Assembly (NCBI RefSeq): GCF_001005315.1
Contig: NZ_LBMG01000019.1
Coordinates: 33,364 to 97,363, forward strand
Direction: 5' to 3'
Source of the DNA: Kordia jejudonensis
Lineage (GTDB): Bacteria; Bacteroidota; Bacteroidia; Flavobacteriales; Flavobacteriaceae
DNA length: 64,000 nt
Shown: positions 27,911-35,054 of the stretch, one piece after another
Layout of the letters: each line of letters opens with the position of its first letter
Position numbering within the stretch: position 1 is the stretch's first letter
Made by a program: the position numbers and the translations under genes
The notes under the pieces: generated by a model
Told to the model about the DNA's origin: nothing
The model's database searches: none
Seen by the model: the letters and a program-made list of their open reading frames with translations, nothing else

Positions 27911-28666
27911 TTAACTCAATAAAGGATTTACATTCATTCCGCCATCCACATTATATTCGCTTCCAGTGATAAATGAAGCTTCATCAGAAGCCAAGAAAGC
28001 TACTAAGTTTGCAACATCTTGTGGTTGTCCAAATCGTTTCAATGGGATACGTTCTTGCATTGCTTGTGCAAAACCGTTCAATTGTTCTTCGGGCATTCCA
28101 GTTTTTCCAAAAATTGGCGTTTCAACAGGTCCAGGATTTACAGCATTCACACGAATTTTTCGTGGTGCCAATTCAGTTGCAGCCGTTCGCGTATACGAAT
28201 TTAACGCAGCTTTTGTTGCAGCATAAATAGCCGTATTTGGCATTCCTGTGTATGCATTAATAGATGATAAATTGATGATAGACGCGCCATCATTCAAAAT
28301 GGGTAAAAACTTTTCTGTCGTAAATACAGCACCTTTAAAGTTGATTCCAAACTGATGATCAAACATTTCTTCTGTGATTTGTCCGACAGGCGCAGGTGCA
28401 AAAATTCCAGCATTTACAAACAATACATCTACATTTCCATGTTTTTCTTTTACTTCATTTACCAAATTATCAATCGCGCTCAGCGAAGTCACATCGGCCA
28501 CAATTCCTGTAACGTCTAAGTCGTTTGCAGCTTTTTCAACACGTTCTGCTGATCTTCCTGTGATGACAACTGTTGCACCTTTAGCTTTTAACGTTGCTGC
28601 CGAAGCATAACCAATTCCACTATTTCCGCCAGTAACTACGGCAACTTTTCCTTGTAATGTATTCAT
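27911..28666 (-). CDS. Short-chain dehydrogenase/reductase
   Basis: A 251-residue classical SDR with TGGNSGIG (12-19), an NAG motif (85-87), Ser135, and YAATK with Tyr148 and Lys152. RIRVNAVNPGPVETP and the C-terminal FITGSEYNVDGGMNVNP complete the family pattern. It reduces or oxidises an unknown carbonyl with NAD(P)H. It is transcribed toward the TetR gene, and its promoter carries TetR-type palindromes, so it is likely repressed by it until an unknown ligand appears. Confidence 0.93.
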   Translation of the reverse strand: MNTLQGKVAVVTGGNSGIGYASAATLKAKGATVVITGRSAERVEKAANDLDVTGIVADVTSLSAIDNLVNEVKEKHGNVDVLFVNAGIFAPAPVGQITEEMFDHQFGINFKGAVFTTEKFLPILNDGASIINLSSINAYTGMPNTAIYAATKAALNSYTRTAATELAPRKIRVNAVNPGPVETPIFGKTGMPEEQLNGFAQAMQERIPLKRFGQPQDVANLVAFLASDEASFITGSEYNVDGGMNVNPLLS

Positions 28667-28700
28667 TTCTATATAATTTTTTATGAGTATTTTTATTTTA

Positions 28701-28712
28701 GAACGATCGTTC
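28701..28712. promoter_or_regulatory. Palindromic operator 1
   Basis: GAACGATCGTTC is a perfect 12-bp palindrome at the expected transcription start of the SDR gene. It shares its core with the site at 28736, centre spacing 35 bp. Confidence 0.7.
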
Positions 28713-28718
28713 CGAATA

Positions 28719-28753
28719 CAAATATATAAATAACAGAACGATCATTCCAAATT
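28719..28753 (-). promoter_or_regulatory. Promoter of the SDR-TetR unit
   Basis: On the minus strand TTTG (28750-28747 region) and TATATTTG (28726-28719) are separated by about 21 bases. Operator 2 lies inside this spacer and operator 1 just downstream, a typical repressor layout. Confidence 0.6.
28736..28747. promoter_or_regulatory. Palindromic operator 2
   Basis: GAACGATCATTC matches operator 1 at 11 of 12 bases and lies between the -33 and -7 boxes of the SDR promoter. It could also affect the divergent gene at 28809, whose own -7 box is TACATTTG at 28774-28781. Confidence 0.65.
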
Positions 28754-28773
28754 AAAAATGAATTATTTTTTAA

Positions 28774-28781
28774 TACATTTG
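28774..28781 (+). promoter_or_regulatory. -7 promoter box of the 28809-mepB unit
   Basis: TACATTTG is a full TAnnTTTG match, 27 bases upstream of the ATG at 28809. No good -33 box is seen. Confidence 0.5.
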
Positions 28782-28808
28782 AAATAACCAACCAAAAATT
28801 ACTTCCAA

Positions 28809-29306
28809 ATGCAATCAAACATACAAGGATTGACGCCGAATAAGTTTGTACAAACATTGACGATTATTTACATGGCATTGTTAAGCGGATTGCTCTTCTT
28901 TATGGCTATTGTCTTTTTTCAATTCGATGGCGCAATGACACCAACCTTTGACACCAGTGATACATTATTATTAGTATATCCTGTAATTGCTGTTGGCGCC
29001 ATTTTGGGAAGTCAAACGATATTTAAAAAACTACTTGCAAGTGCAGAAAGTAAACCGAGTTTAAAAGCAAAACTTGCGAGTTACCAAACGGCTTCAATCA
29101 TAAAATTTGCAATGATTGAAGGTCCAGCATTTTTTGGAATTATATTATCTATGATTACAGGAAATACAGCATTTATGGCAATTGCAGGCGTTTTAGTTCT
29201 TTTTTTGATGCTACAAAGACCGTCAAAAACGAAGGTTGAAAGTGATTTGAAACTTCGCGGAGATCATAGAAATCAATTTAATACGTATGATGAGGTTATT
29301 GATTAA
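28809..29306 (+). CDS. Hypothetical four-helix membrane protein
   Basis: The 165-residue product has four hydrophobic helices at about residues 15-37, 48-68, 92-112 and 115-135, joined by a cytosolic Lys-rich loop (FKKLLASAESKPSLKAKL). No family is recognised. It starts divergently from the SDR gene, so it may belong to the same TetR regulon, and is followed 6 bases later by mepB. Confidence 0.6.
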   Translation: MQSNIQGLTPNKFVQTLTIIYMALLSGLLFFMAIVFFQFDGAMTPTFDTSDTLLLVYPVIAVGAILGSQTIFKKLLASAESKPSLKAKLASYQTASIIKFAMIEGPAFFGIILSMITGNTAFMAIAGVLVLFLMLQRPSKTKVESDLKLRGDHRNQFNTYDEVID

Positions 29307-29312
29307 ATCTTC

Positions 29313-29825
29313 ATGAAAAACCTAAATAAAGAACTTCCATTTTATGTCGCAAAAGCTAAAAAACGTGTGTATGATGTTTGCGGTTTCGATTTTTTAAATT
29401 TTCACGAAAGTGAAGAAAGTAAGGAATATGAAGCCTGTACATTTCAGTTAGATACTTTTCAAATTATCTCTAGAACGGCAAAAATTACCCCTAAAAAAGT
29501 TGGACAGTTTGTCACGATTTGGAAACGAAATTCAGCAGGAATTACAATGCCTTTTCAGGAAACTGATGCATTTGATTTTATCATCATTAATGTGCAAAAA
29601 GATGAAAATTTCGGTCAGTTTGTATTTCCAAAATCGGTGTTGATTCAAAAACGCATTGTTTCCACAAAAACTAACGATGGAAAACGTGGAATTCGAGTAT
29701 ATCCAGTTTGGGACAAACCCACAAGTACACAAGCCATGAAGACACAAATGTGGCAATTGCAGTATTTTTTCCAGATTGATGCAGGAATAGAGTTAGTACA
29801 TTTTAAATCATTACTTACAATCTAA
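29313..29825 (+). CDS. MepB family protein
   Basis: The 170-residue cytosolic protein matches MepB: ACTFQLDTFQIISRTAKITPKKVGQFVTIWKR, then AFDFIIINVQKD, FGQFVFPKSVLIQK and KRGIRVYPVWDKP, with TQAMKTQMWQLQYFF at the end. In Staphylococcus MepB is encoded with the MepA efflux pump and the repressor MepR, but its own function is unknown. Here it is preceded by a small membrane protein and lies across from a TetR/SDR pair, not from a MATE pump. Terminal to its two-gene unit. Confidence 0.88.
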   Translation: MKNLNKELPFYVAKAKKRVYDVCGFDFLNFHESEESKEYEACTFQLDTFQIISRTAKITPKKVGQFVTIWKRNSAGITMPFQETDAFDFIIINVQKDENFGQFVFPKSVLIQKRIVSTKTNDGKRGIRVYPVWDKPTSTQAMKTQMWQLQYFFQIDAGIELVHFKSLLTI

Positions 29826-29835
29826 AAAGTAAATA

Positions 29836-31176
29836 TTAAGGGACTTCAGCTGCATTTTCAAAACTCAATTTAAACGTTGTCAGACCATTTTCAGAAGTAA
29901 AGAAAATATTTCCATCATGTGCTTCCACAATACTTTTGGTAAGTGTTAAGCCAATTCCAGAACCGTCTTTTCGAGTCGTAAAATACGGAATAAAGATATT
30001 TTTTTGAATCTTCTTAGAAATTCCAATTCCGTTATCGGAAACTGTCAAATGTACACGATTTTGATCTGTAGAAAGTTGTATAGTAATAGTTGGCGTTGAA
30101 GCTTCTTTAAGTGCATACAAACAATTAGAAATCAAGTTGATAATCACTTGCTCTAATTGTTGCTTATCTGCGAAAAGACTTACATTTTCTTCATGCTGAA
30201 AGTGCAATTGAATATCATTTTCTTTGAACTCTTGTACAAACAAGTCCAAGGTATTTTTGATGGTTTCTGTAAAATTGATTTCTTTCCGATCAGGCAATGG
30301 CAATTCGGATAATTGACGATAGGTTGTCACAAAATTATTCAAGTGTAACGAACGCTTTTTAATGATTTTCAAACCCTGTGATAATTCTTCCAACGTATCT
30401 TCATCAGGTTCGTCTTGCAACAGCGAATCTAAGTTTTCCGCCAAACTCGTAATTGGTGTAATCGTATTGATAATTTCATGCGACATTACTGTCATCAATT
30501 TATACCACGATTCTTTTTCCTTCTTGTCAATTAATTGCTGAATGGTTTCCATCGTGACAATTAAATACTCAAATTCGTTCGTTTGTGTCACAGAAGTTTT
30601 CAAGAAAAATGATTCCAATTGATCGTTTACGGTTAACGAAATCGTATGTTTTACACGTTTCCACTTTTTCGTATCAATAATGTTTACCAAAGGTGTAATT
30701 TTCTCCTTTAACAATGCCCATTTGTAAAATTTTGGAATTTTAAAGAAATCAACAAAAGCTTTATTGAGCTGAAAAACTTCAATATGTTCATTGGAATCTT
30801 TCCTAAGAATTAACACACCGATGCTTAAACTCTCAATAATATTGGTAAAAATTAATTGTTCGGATGTATGTTGTTGACTTTGAATTCTATATTTTTCTTG
30901 CAAAGCAGCCGTTTTTGCATACAAACTGTTTGTCTTTTTTTCGGTTGAAATCATATTTGAAAAATCGTCATGTAGGAGACAATCAACCGTTTTTTCAACA
31001 TCTATAAAGAGCTTTCGTAAATAATCGAAACATAAAAAAACTTGAAACAATAATAATAATGCGAAGCCAAAAGCATTAATGATATAGCCGTTTTGAAAAA
31101 AATAAAAGATCAAAATCGCATTGAGTGAAATCAACAAAATACGAATGCTGAGTTGTATGTATATTTTTTTCTCCAT
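29836..31176 (-). CDS. NtrB-type sensor histidine kinase
   Basis: A 446-residue membrane kinase. Two helices (about residues 10-28 and 33-52) anchor it, a PAS-like region follows at about 110-200, then the H box with His233 (MSHEIINTITPITSLAENL) and the HATPase with N box INLISNCLYAL, G1 VSDNGIGI and the GSGIGLTLTKSIVEAHDG lid. It starts one base after the stop of the response regulator, so both come from one message. The signal sensed is unknown; the partner regulator and target operon are next door. Confidence 0.93.
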   Translation of the reverse strand: MEKKIYIQLSIRILLISLNAILIFYFFQNGYIINAFGFALLLLFQVFLCFDYLRKLFIDVEKTVDCLLHDDFSNMISTEKKTNSLYAKTAALQEKYRIQSQQHTSEQLIFTNIIESLSIGVLILRKDSNEHIEVFQLNKAFVDFFKIPKFYKWALLKEKITPLVNIIDTKKWKRVKHTISLTVNDQLESFFLKTSVTQTNEFEYLIVTMETIQQLIDKKEKESWYKLMTVMSHEIINTITPITSLAENLDSLLQDEPDEDTLEELSQGLKIIKKRSLHLNNFVTTYRQLSELPLPDRKEINFTETIKNTLDLFVQEFKENDIQLHFQHEENVSLFADKQQLEQVIINLISNCLYALKEASTPTITIQLSTDQNRVHLTVSDNGIGISKKIQKNIFIPYFTTRKDGSGIGLTLTKSIVEAHDGNIFFTSENGLTTFKLSFENAAEVP

Positions 31177-32547
31177 TTATAATTGGTGTTTTTCTAAACG
31201 TCTGTACAAAGCGGCACGCGTTAGGCCTAAATCTTTCGCAGCTTTCGAAATATTTCCATGATGCTTGTCCATTGCTTGTTGAATCAACAATTTCTCTGTT
31301 TCCTCTAAATTTAGTGTTATTGGTGCATTTGTGGTTACTTTTCGTGAAGAAAAATGTAAATCTTCAGGTTCAATACTCGTATTGTCAGTGATAATCACGG
31401 CACGTTCAATGATATGTTCGAGTTCACGAATGTTTCCTGGCCAATTGTAATTTTTCAATGCTGTCAACGCTGTAGCGGAAATAGAAGTTAGTTGTTTTCG
31501 ATACCGTTGATTCAATTTTTTTAAGAAATGAGCGGCTAAAACTTCCACGTCTTCCGTACGATCGCGCAATGGTGGCAATTGTAATTCTATCGTATTGATT
31601 CTGAATAATAAATCTTGTCGGAAGGTTTGTTCGTTCACCATTTCATGAATCGGCGCGTTGGTAGCACAAATGATTCTAGCATCAATTGGACGTTCATTTC
31701 CTTCGCCCAAACGTGTGACTTTTCTATTTTGAATAACCGTTAATAGTTTTGATTGCAAGTGTAATGGTAAGTTTCCAATTTCATCTAAAAAAATCGTTCC
31801 GCCTGACGCCAATTCAAAACGTCCAAGCGTATCTTTTTGTGCATCTGTAAACGCACCTTTTGCATAACCGAACAATTCACTTTCGAATAAATTTTCATTC
31901 AAAGCACCCAAATCAACATGAATAAACGGATGATTTTTACGGTTAGACTGTAAATGAATTTCTTTGGCAAACACATACTTTCCTGTTCCGTTTTCTCCTA
32001 AAATCAACACATTTGCATCTGTTGGCGCTACTTTTTGAACCAAACTAATCGCTTTTTTCATCGCGGCAGAGTTTCCAATAATATGTTCGGTTTGTTGATG
32101 AAAATCTTTGTCGAGTCGTTCTTGGACAGTTTCTAATTGAGTCGTTTTTCGTTTCGATCGCGCCAACTCCACACCAGCATTTACAATACTATACAGTTTT
32201 TCTGTATTCCAAGGTTTCAGGATAAAATCAGTTGCACCTTTTTTAATGGCTTCTACGGCCAAATGTACATTTCCGAAAGCGGTCATGAGAATCACAGTGG
32301 TTTCTGGACTTATTTTTTTGATGTATTGCAACCAGTACAAACCTTCTTTTCCATCTTCAAAACCAATGCGATAATTCATATCTAACAAAACCACATCAAA
32401 GGTTTGTTCCGTCAAATGATTTCCAATCTTTTTTGGATTATTTGTAGTGGTAATTTCCGTAAAATATTTCTTCAAACTGATCCGTGCCGAAAATAAAATA
32501 TCGTCATCATCGTCTACAATTAATATAGAAGCTTCTTTTTTTCTCAT
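31177..32547 (-). CDS. Sigma-54-dependent NtrC-family response regulator
   Basis: The 456-residue regulator has a receiver domain with the phosphorylated Asp56 in VVLLDMN, an AAA+ domain with Walker A GENGTGK (184-190), the sigma-54 contact loop GAFTDA (231-236, a clade-typical variant of GAFTGA), Walker B TIFLDE (251-256), and a C-terminal Fis-type helix-turn-helix (ISKAAKDLGLTRAALYRRLEKHQL). It acts on sigma-54 promoters through enhancer sites. Directly upstream lies the divergent efflux operon with both a -24/-12 promoter and paired palindromes, so the target can be read from the sequence. Confidence 0.95.
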   Translation of the reverse strand: MRKKEASILIVDDDDDILFSARISLKKYFTEITTTNNPKKIGNHLTEQTFDVVLLDMNYRIGFEDGKEGLYWLQYIKKISPETTVILMTAFGNVHLAVEAIKKGATDFILKPWNTEKLYSIVNAGVELARSKRKTTQLETVQERLDKDFHQQTEHIIGNSAAMKKAISLVQKVAPTDANVLILGENGTGKYVFAKEIHLQSNRKNHPFIHVDLGALNENLFESELFGYAKGAFTDAQKDTLGRFELASGGTIFLDEIGNLPLHLQSKLLTVIQNRKVTRLGEGNERPIDARIICATNAPIHEMVNEQTFRQDLLFRINTIELQLPPLRDRTEDVEVLAAHFLKKLNQRYRKQLTSISATALTALKNYNWPGNIRELEHIIERAVIITDNTSIEPEDLHFSSRKVTTNAPITLNLEETEKLLIQQAMDKHHGNISKAAKDLGLTRAALYRRLEKHQL

Positions 32548-32565
32548 AGTACATAGTTAGGAAGA

Positions 32566-32603
32566 TGTTTGATAATGAACAAAAAAATGTTCGAAAATGA
32601 ACA
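32566..32603. promoter_or_regulatory. Paired palindromes, candidate enhancer sites for the NtrC-type regulator
   Basis: Two direct copies of an interrupted palindrome: TGTTTGATAATGAACA (32566-32581) and TGTTCGAAAATGAACA (32588-32603), start-to-start 22 bases (two helical turns). Arms TGTTC/GAACA are symmetric. They lie 63-100 bases upstream of the -24 element at 32666, the usual spacing for enhancer binding. Confidence 0.7.
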
Positions 32604-32665
32604 CTATGAAAACCACTTTTTTTTTAAATAGCTGATAATTAGGTTTTTAAATATTTATTAATTCA

Positions 32666-32682
32666 TGGCACAACAATGGCAT
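32666..32682 (+). promoter_or_regulatory. Sigma-54 (-24/-12) promoter of the efflux operon
   Basis: TGGCACAACAATGGCAT fits the TGGCAC-N5-TTGCW consensus with GG and GC 12 bases apart; the -12 TTGC is TGGC here, one base off. It starts transcription about 20 bases before the ATG at 32712. Confidence 0.75.
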
Positions 32683-32711
32683 TCTACCTAACAGACAAAA
32701 TAATTTGAACA

Positions 32712-33956
32712 ATGGACAAGCAAATTCAACCAAAAAATAAAAAAACAAAGCGCATGCTACTATGGGGAATTCCAGCCGTGCTTTTAGTGAGTGTTATTTT
32801 AATGAATGCAACACGGAAGAAGCAAGTAAATTTAGACAGAGAAACCGTATCAATTAAAGAAGTGGTAACGGGTGATTTTGAAGATGTGTTATTATTTAAT
32901 AGTACTGTAGAACCAAAAACATCTGTGTTGATAAATGTAATTCAAGGTGGATCTGTCTCAGAAGTTTTCGTAGAAAGCGGACAAATGGTTACAAAAGGAA
33001 CACCTTTATTACGTGTGTACAATCCGAATGCAGAATTGAATTATTTGACACAAGAAACGGCAATTGTGGAGCAGATTAATAATTTGAGAAATATTCGCGT
33101 GACGATTAAAAATCAGCAGTTAAATTTAGACGAACAATTGCTAAGTATTGACAATGCGTATAAAAATGCAACACGTCAATACAATACAGATGCGCGTTTG
33201 TATAAAAAGGAAGTAATTGCTAAAAATACATATGAAACTTCGGAGCAAGAATACAAGTTTCAGAAAGAACGCAATGAAGTGATTAAAGCGAAAGTTTCTA
33301 ACGAGAAAACGGATAGAAACATACAATTGGCACGTATCAATGCTTCTGTGCAAAAGATGGAAGAAAGCTTGGAATTATTGCGTAAAAACAAAGAGAATTT
33401 TATTGTAAAAGCTCCTGTTGATGGTTTATTATCATCATTCAATCCAACATTGGGACAAAATTTTAATCAAGGAGATAATTTAGGAAAGATAGACGTGTTA
33501 GACGGTTACAAATTAACGGCTAAAGTTGACGAATACTACATTTCAAGATTGCGTGAAGAGATTAAAGGAACCGTAACTGTTGACGAACAAAAAGTACCAA
33601 TTCGTTTGTCAAAAATTGATCCTGAAATTGTAAAAGGTGGTTTTCAAGTGGAGTTGCAATTTGAAAGTGATTCCTTGTCAACGGCTATTCGAAGTGGAAT
33701 GTCTTTAAAAAGTAAAATGTTTTTATCAAACAATAGCAAAGCTTTATTATTGTCGAAAGGATTATTTTACCAAAGCACCAATGGAAAATGGGTTTTCGTC
33801 TTAAATTCTGATAACAAAGCGGTAAAACGAAATGTAAAAATCGGACGTGAAAATCCTTTCTATTATGAAGTATTGGAAGGTTTACAAGAAGGCGATCGTG
33901 TCATCACTTCAAGTTATGACGATTTTATAGAAATGGAAGAAATTAACTTAAACTAA
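32712..33956 (+). CDS. HlyD/RND-type periplasmic adaptor protein of an ABC efflux system
   Basis: A 414-residue membrane fusion protein with one N-terminal helix (about residues 14-32), a biotinyl-lipoyl half (VLINVIQGGSVSEVFVESGQMVTKGTPLL), a long coiled-coil hairpin (residues about 115-225), the second lipoyl half (NFIVKAPVDGLLSSFNPTLGQNFNQGDNLG) and a C-terminal beta barrel with RVITSSYDDF. It links the inner-membrane ABC complex to an outer-membrane channel, none of which is encoded here. First gene of the sigma-54-controlled operon. Confidence 0.93.
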   Translation: MDKQIQPKNKKTKRMLLWGIPAVLLVSVILMNATRKKQVNLDRETVSIKEVVTGDFEDVLLFNSTVEPKTSVLINVIQGGSVSEVFVESGQMVTKGTPLLRVYNPNAELNYLTQETAIVEQINNLRNIRVTIKNQQLNLDEQLLSIDNAYKNATRQYNTDARLYKKEVIAKNTYETSEQEYKFQKERNEVIKAKVSNEKTDRNIQLARINASVQKMEESLELLRKNKENFIVKAPVDGLLSSFNPTLGQNFNQGDNLGKIDVLDGYKLTAKVDEYYISRLREEIKGTVTVDEQKVPIRLSKIDPEIVKGGFQVELQFESDSLSTAIRSGMSLKSKMFLSNNSKALLLSKGLFYQSTNGKWVFVLNSDNKAVKRNVKIGRENPFYYEVLEGLQEGDRVITSSYDDFIEMEEINLN

Positions 33957-34022
33957 CACATCATGATTGTATTTGTATTTATCCTTGTAGAAAAGCTTGT
34001 CACATTATTGTAAATAAGGACT

Positions 34023-34086
34023 TCTCGATACAATTTTTTATCTATCTCGACTGCGCTCGATATGACAAAAAATCACTCGAAGTGAC
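34023..34086 (+). repeat. Small palindromic repeat, REP-like
   Basis: It contains TCTCGACTGCGCTCGATA, in which TCGA flanks CTGCGC, and TCACTCGAAGTGA, a full palindrome, separated by TGACAAAAAA. Similar small palindromes with GTC-ATA-TCGAG cores are scattered through flavobacterial genomes. It lies in the long gap inside the efflux operon. Confidence 0.6.
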
Positions 34087-34089
34087 GTA

Positions 34090-34275
34090 TTAACGAATAA
34101 CAAAAAACGAATAACGAATAACGAATTTCAAAATGCTAAATGTTAAATGAAGATTAACTTCAACTGAACATAGAACATAGACCAAAGACCAAAGACCAAA
34201 ATTATAAATGTTGAATGCTAAATTTTAAATTGAAAAGTACAATTTAACCCAAAACCCAAAACCCAAAACCCAAAC
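34090..34275 (+). repeat. Mosaic repeat with heptamer tracts before the ABC ATPase gene
   Basis: Contains three tandem AACGAAT units (around 34110-34125), three GACCAAA units (34180-34200), an A/T-rich cassette (34201-34240), and four CCCAAAA/CCCAAAC units (34248-34275), all 7 bases long. It ends 41 bases before the ATG at 34317 and leaves 360 bases without a gene inside the operon. Confidence 0.8.
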
Positions 34276-34316
34276 ATCAAAACATCAAAAAACGAACAGT
34301 AAAAAATAAAGAAAAA

Positions 34317-35018
34317 ATGATCACATTAACAGATTTAACGAAAGTTTACAGAACAGAAGAAGTAGAAACCACAGCAATTCACAAGTTGAATTTAACCGTA
34401 AAACAAGGCGAATTCGTTTCCATTATGGGAACATCAGGTTGTGGAAAATCAACTTTGCTAAACATTATCGGATTACTTGATGCGCCCAACTCAGGAAGCT
34501 ATTCTTTTGACGGCATAGAAGTGGCAAACTATACCGAAAAACAACGTGCTTCATTACGTAAAGCCAATATTGGATTTGTGTTTCAAAACTTCAACCTAAT
34601 TGATGAACTTTCAGTGTATGAAAACATTGAGTTGCCATTAATTTACAACAATGTAAAATCGAGCGAACGCAAACAACGTGTCACAGAAATCATGGAACGT
34701 ATCGGAATTGCACACAGAGCAAAACATTTTCCATTACAACTTTCTGGAGGACAACAACAACGTGTTGCGGTGGCAAGAGCTTTGGTAACCAATCCGAAAT
34801 TGATTTTAGCCGATGAGCCAACAGGAAATTTAGATAGTAAAAACGGTAACGAAGTGATGGAATTATTAACCGAATTGCATGCTTCAGGATCTACAATTAT
34901 CATGGTAACACATTCATCTTACGATGCGCAATTTTCAAGTAGAATTGTCATGATGAAAGATGGAGAAATCATTTCAGAAAAAACCAATACAAGAGACATC
35001 GACGTCTTAGTTCAGTAA
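34317..35018 (+). CDS. ABC transporter ATP-binding protein (MacB/LolD type)
   Basis: The 233-residue ATPase has Walker A GTSGCGKST (38-46), Q-loop FVFQNFNL, signature LSGGQ (142-146), Walker B LILADE (162-167) and the H-loop in MVTHSSYDAQ. It is the motor for the three FtsX-type permeases downstream, in the MacAB/LolCDE branch that extrudes substrates from the periplasmic side rather than transporting through the membrane. Separated from the HlyD gene by a 360-base gap rich in repeats, but same strand and no terminator visible. Confidence 0.95.
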   Translation: MITLTDLTKVYRTEEVETTAIHKLNLTVKQGEFVSIMGTSGCGKSTLLNIIGLLDAPNSGSYSFDGIEVANYTEKQRASLRKANIGFVFQNFNLIDELSVYENIELPLIYNNVKSSERKQRVTEIMERIGIAHRAKHFPLQLSGGQQQRVAVARALVTNPKLILADEPTGNLDSKNGNEVMELLTELHASGSTIIMVTHSSYDAQFSSRIVMMKDGEIISEKTNTRDIDVLVQ

Positions 35019-35054
35019 CAAAAGTCAACCATTCATCAATCAAAAAACGAACTT

